NCBI GenBank assembly: GCA_020253595.1
Contig: JADCBH010000122.1
Span: 1 to 8,335, forward strand
Direction of reading: 5' to 3'
DNA: 8,335 bases
Origin: Brevundimonas sp.
Lineage (GTDB): Bacteria > Pseudomonadota > Alphaproteobacteria > Caulobacterales > Caulobacteraceae
The notes beneath the pieces are model-generated. The model was not told the DNA's origin. It ran no database searches and saw only the letters and a list, made by a program, of their open reading frames with translations. Within the stretch, counting starts at the first letter, position 1; every line of letters begins with the position of its first letter. The translations under genes were made by a program, and so were the position numbers. This document shows, piece after piece, positions 7,498 to 8,335 of this stretch.

Positions 7498-7553
7498 TGA
7501 CGCCTCCCTCGTCTCGCCCCCGGGCCGGGCGCAACGTGGCTCACCGGTCTCTT

Positions 7554-7567
7554 TGCAAGATTTTGCA
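7554..7567. promoter_or_regulatory. Putative operator of the amylase operon
   Basis: TGCAAGATTTTGCA consists of TGCAA and TTGCA, perfect inverted half-sites around four bases, the size and symmetry of LacI-family operators. It covers the predicted -10 element of the amylase promoter, as expected for a repressor site. A closely similar 14-mer, with 11 of 14 bases identical, overlaps the receptor promoter at 7701-7714. Binding by the locus's LacI-type protein is inferred. Confidence 0.6.
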
Positions 7568-7587
7568 GTCCTGTTTCGCCGTGTCAA
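7560..7587 (-). promoter_or_regulatory. Predicted promoter of the amylase/alpha-glucosidase operon
   Basis: Read on the minus strand, a perfect TTGACA -35 (7587-7582) is followed after 16 bp by CAAAAT (7565-7560), four of six matches to TATAAT. The expected transcript start near 7550 leaves a leader of about 50 nt before ATG 7497. The -10 is embedded in the TGCAAGATTTTGCA palindrome. The consensus match is seen directly; promoter activity is predicted. Confidence 0.5.
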
Positions 7588-7607
7588 TCCTGCAACGCGG
7601 CTCGAGG

Positions 7608-7646
7608 AACATAAGGACTCAGGCCATGTTGCGTCGCAACATAAGG
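7608..7646. repeat. 17-bp perfect palindrome with AACATAAGG direct repeats
   Basis: ATGTTGCG-T-CGCAACAT (7626-7642) is a perfect palindrome around a single central T. AACATAAGG occurs at 7608-7616 and again at 7638-7646, 30 bp apart (about three helical turns); the second copy overlaps the right arm of the palindrome. The element sits between the two divergent promoters, about 40-60 bp upstream of each -35. It resembles a binding site for a dimeric regulator, but it does not match the 14-bp operator and I do not recognise its owner. Confidence 0.6.
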
Positions 7647-7699
7647 CGATTCCCGCGGTCTGCTGGTCATGACGCATTTTCGACCGTTGCATTACGGGC

Positions 7700-7727
7700 T
7701 TGCAAGGTTGCGCAGAGTTTGCATAGA
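7700..7727 (+). promoter_or_regulatory. Predicted promoter of the TonB-dependent receptor gene
   Basis: TTGCAA (7700-7705) and CATAGA (7722-7727) are 16 bp apart and match the -35 and -10 consensus at four of six positions each. TAGATT (7724-7729) with an 18-bp spacer is an alternative -10. The transcript would start near 7735 and carry a leader of about 55 nt. This is the best pair upstream of the gene but is weaker than the amylase promoter. Confidence 0.4.
7701..7714. promoter_or_regulatory. Putative operator of the receptor gene
   Basis: TGCAAGGTTGCGCA has half-sites TGCAA and GCGCA around GGTT. It matches the amylase operator (TGCAAGATTTTGCA) at 11 of 14 positions, including TGCAAG and the GCA end. 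It overlaps the predicted -35 of the receptor promoter, compatible with repression by the same LacI-type protein. Confidence 0.5.
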
Positions 7728-7788
7728 TTTGCGTAGTGGGACGGGATCGCTTCGATAGAAACGCGAGACGTCCGCAGGGAGGAAGAGA

Positions 7789-8335
7789 ATGAACCATCGC
7801 ACCAACACGCGCGCCCGCCTGCTGTCGGGAGGTGCCATCGGCGTCCTCGCCGCCCTGGCATTCGTCGGCGTCGCCAATGCCCAGACCGCGCCGCAAGAGG
7901 CCGACGAGGTTGACGAGATCATCGTCACCGGCATCCGCGCATCGATCCAGAACTCGATTGCTGCCAAGGCGCGGAACACCTCGATCGTCGAGGTCATCAC
8001 CGCCGAGGACATCGGCAAGCTGCCCGACGTGTCGATCGCCGAATCGCTGGCTCGCCTGCCGGGTCTGACGGTCCAGCGCCTGGACGGGCGGGGTCAGTTG
8101 ATCTCGATCCGTGGTCTGGGACCGGACTACACCACCGCGCTGCTGAACGGTCGCGAACAGGTGACCACGGGTGATAACCGTGGCGTCGAGTTTGACCAGT
8201 ATCCCTCTGAACTGCTTTCGGGCGTAACCATCTACAAGACGCCCGATGCCCAGCTGATCGGTCAGGGCCTGGCTGGCACGGTCGATCTGCAGACGATCCG
8301 TCCGCTCGCCTATGGTCAGCGCGCCCTGGTCGGCA
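7789..8335 (+). CDS. TonB-dependent receptor, MalA-like, N-terminal part (runs off right edge)
   Basis: Predicted outer-membrane active transporter for maltodextrins, powered by TonB-ExbBD. ATG 7789 follows an AGGGAGG ribosome site with 6-nt spacing. The 182 visible residues comprise a signal peptide (about 1-31, cleaved after ANA), a short linker with a TonB-box-like DEIIVTG (42-48), and most of the plug domain (about 64-171). Plug motifs include VSIAESLARLPGLTVQR (81-97), SIRGLGPDYTTALLNGRE (106-123), EFDQYPSELLSGVTIYKTPD (134-153) and GLAGTVDLQT (160-169). These match the large Xanthomonas/Caulobacter receptor family that includes C. crescentus MalA. The barrel lies outside the window; family members are usually 900-1000 residues. 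The gene is divergent from the amylase operon and shares its control region. No SusD-like gene is seen in this window. The receptor family is clear; the maltodextrin substrate rests on context. Confidence 0.93.
   Translation, partial: MNHRTNTRARLLSGGAIGVLAALAFVGVANAQTAPQEADEVDEIIVTGIRASIQNSIAAKARNTSIVEVITAEDIGKLPDVSIAESLARLPGLTVQRLDGRGQLISIRGLGPDYTTALLNGREQVTTGDNRGVEFDQYPSELLSGVTIYKTPDAQLIGQGLAGTVDLQTIRPLAYGQRALVG

Larger units (their letters stand above)
7498..7788. other. Divergent control region between amylase and receptor genes
   Basis: This 291-bp stretch has no credible gene. From left to right it holds the amylase ribosome site (7503-7508, minus strand), the amylase operator and promoter (7554-7587), a central palindrome with flanking direct repeats (7608-7646), the receptor operator and promoter (7700-7727), and the receptor's ribosome site AGGGAGG (7776-7782). 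It is more AT-rich around 7680-7735 than the coding sequence on either side. Confidence 0.8.

Noticed and set aside
6514..7500. 328-codon open frame antisense to the amylase
   Set aside because: No motif or hydrophobic pattern is seen; it is explained by codon bias of the real gene.
7498..7896. 133-residue N-terminal extension of the amylase reading frame
   Set aside because: It lacks conserved sequence, runs through the promoter region and antisense of the receptor gene, and lies upstream of a signal peptide and strong ribosome site at ATG 7497.
1..8335. tRNA, rRNA, CRISPR, insertion sequence, prophage or attachment site
   Set aside because: No array of spaced repeats, transposase, integrase, tRNA-like cloverleaf or terminal inverted repeats was seen; nearly all of the sequence is accounted for by six genes.

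Overview
The window is a compact maltose/maltodextrin utilisation locus. The GC-rich sequence, GTG and TTG starts, TonB-dependent outer-membrane receptor, absence of a SusD or ABC partner, and gene set (MalA-like receptor, LacI-family repressor, MFS sugar permease, GH97 and GH13 enzymes) point to an alphaproteobacterium of the Caulobacterales, probably Brevundimonas or a close relative. The taxon is inferred from gene content and protein style; no marker gene is present.

Layout from left to right: (i) 1-876, minus strand, an MFS sugar transporter cut by the left edge. (ii) 873-2927, minus, a secreted GH97 alpha-glucosidase (SusB type) whose TGA stop overlaps the transporter's GTG start by four bases. 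(iii) 2928-3035, a short divergent intergenic region with a repeated TTTTGCAG element. (iv) 3036-4049, plus, a LacI-family regulator. (v) 4056-5705, minus, a cytoplasmic GH13 alpha-glucosidase with a TTG start, tail-to-tail with the regulator and 6 bp from it. (vi) 5713-7497, minus, a secreted GH13 alpha-amylase, 7 bp upstream of the alpha-glucosidase and presumably in one operon with it. (vii) 7498-7788, a 291-bp divergent control region. (viii) 7789 to the right edge, plus, the N-terminal third or less of a TonB-dependent receptor.

Inferred working model: the receptor brings maltodextrins across the outer membrane using TonB energy. Signal-peptide-bearing alpha-amylase and GH97 enzyme shorten them in the periplasm or at the cell surface. 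The MFS permease carries maltose and/or glucose across the inner membrane, and the GH13 alpha-glucosidase without a signal peptide finishes hydrolysis in the cytoplasm. The LacI-type protein is the likely repressor. A 14-bp near-palindrome (TGCAAGATTTTGCA and TGCAAGGTTGCGCA) overlaps the predicted core promoters of both the amylase operon and the receptor gene. Ten bases of that motif (ATTTTGCAGT) recur just upstream of the regulator, suggesting one regulon with autoregulation.

The locus matches the maltose system described in Caulobacter crescentus (MalA receptor, MalI repressor, MalY permease), so I do not think the window holds a wholly new system. The less explained parts are regulatory: a 17-bp perfect palindrome with flanking direct repeats in the 7498-7788 region, a run of five same-direction TTGC elements at the receptor promoter, and an atypical hinge in the LacI-family protein. 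I see no RNA genes, mobile elements, CRISPR arrays or broken genes.
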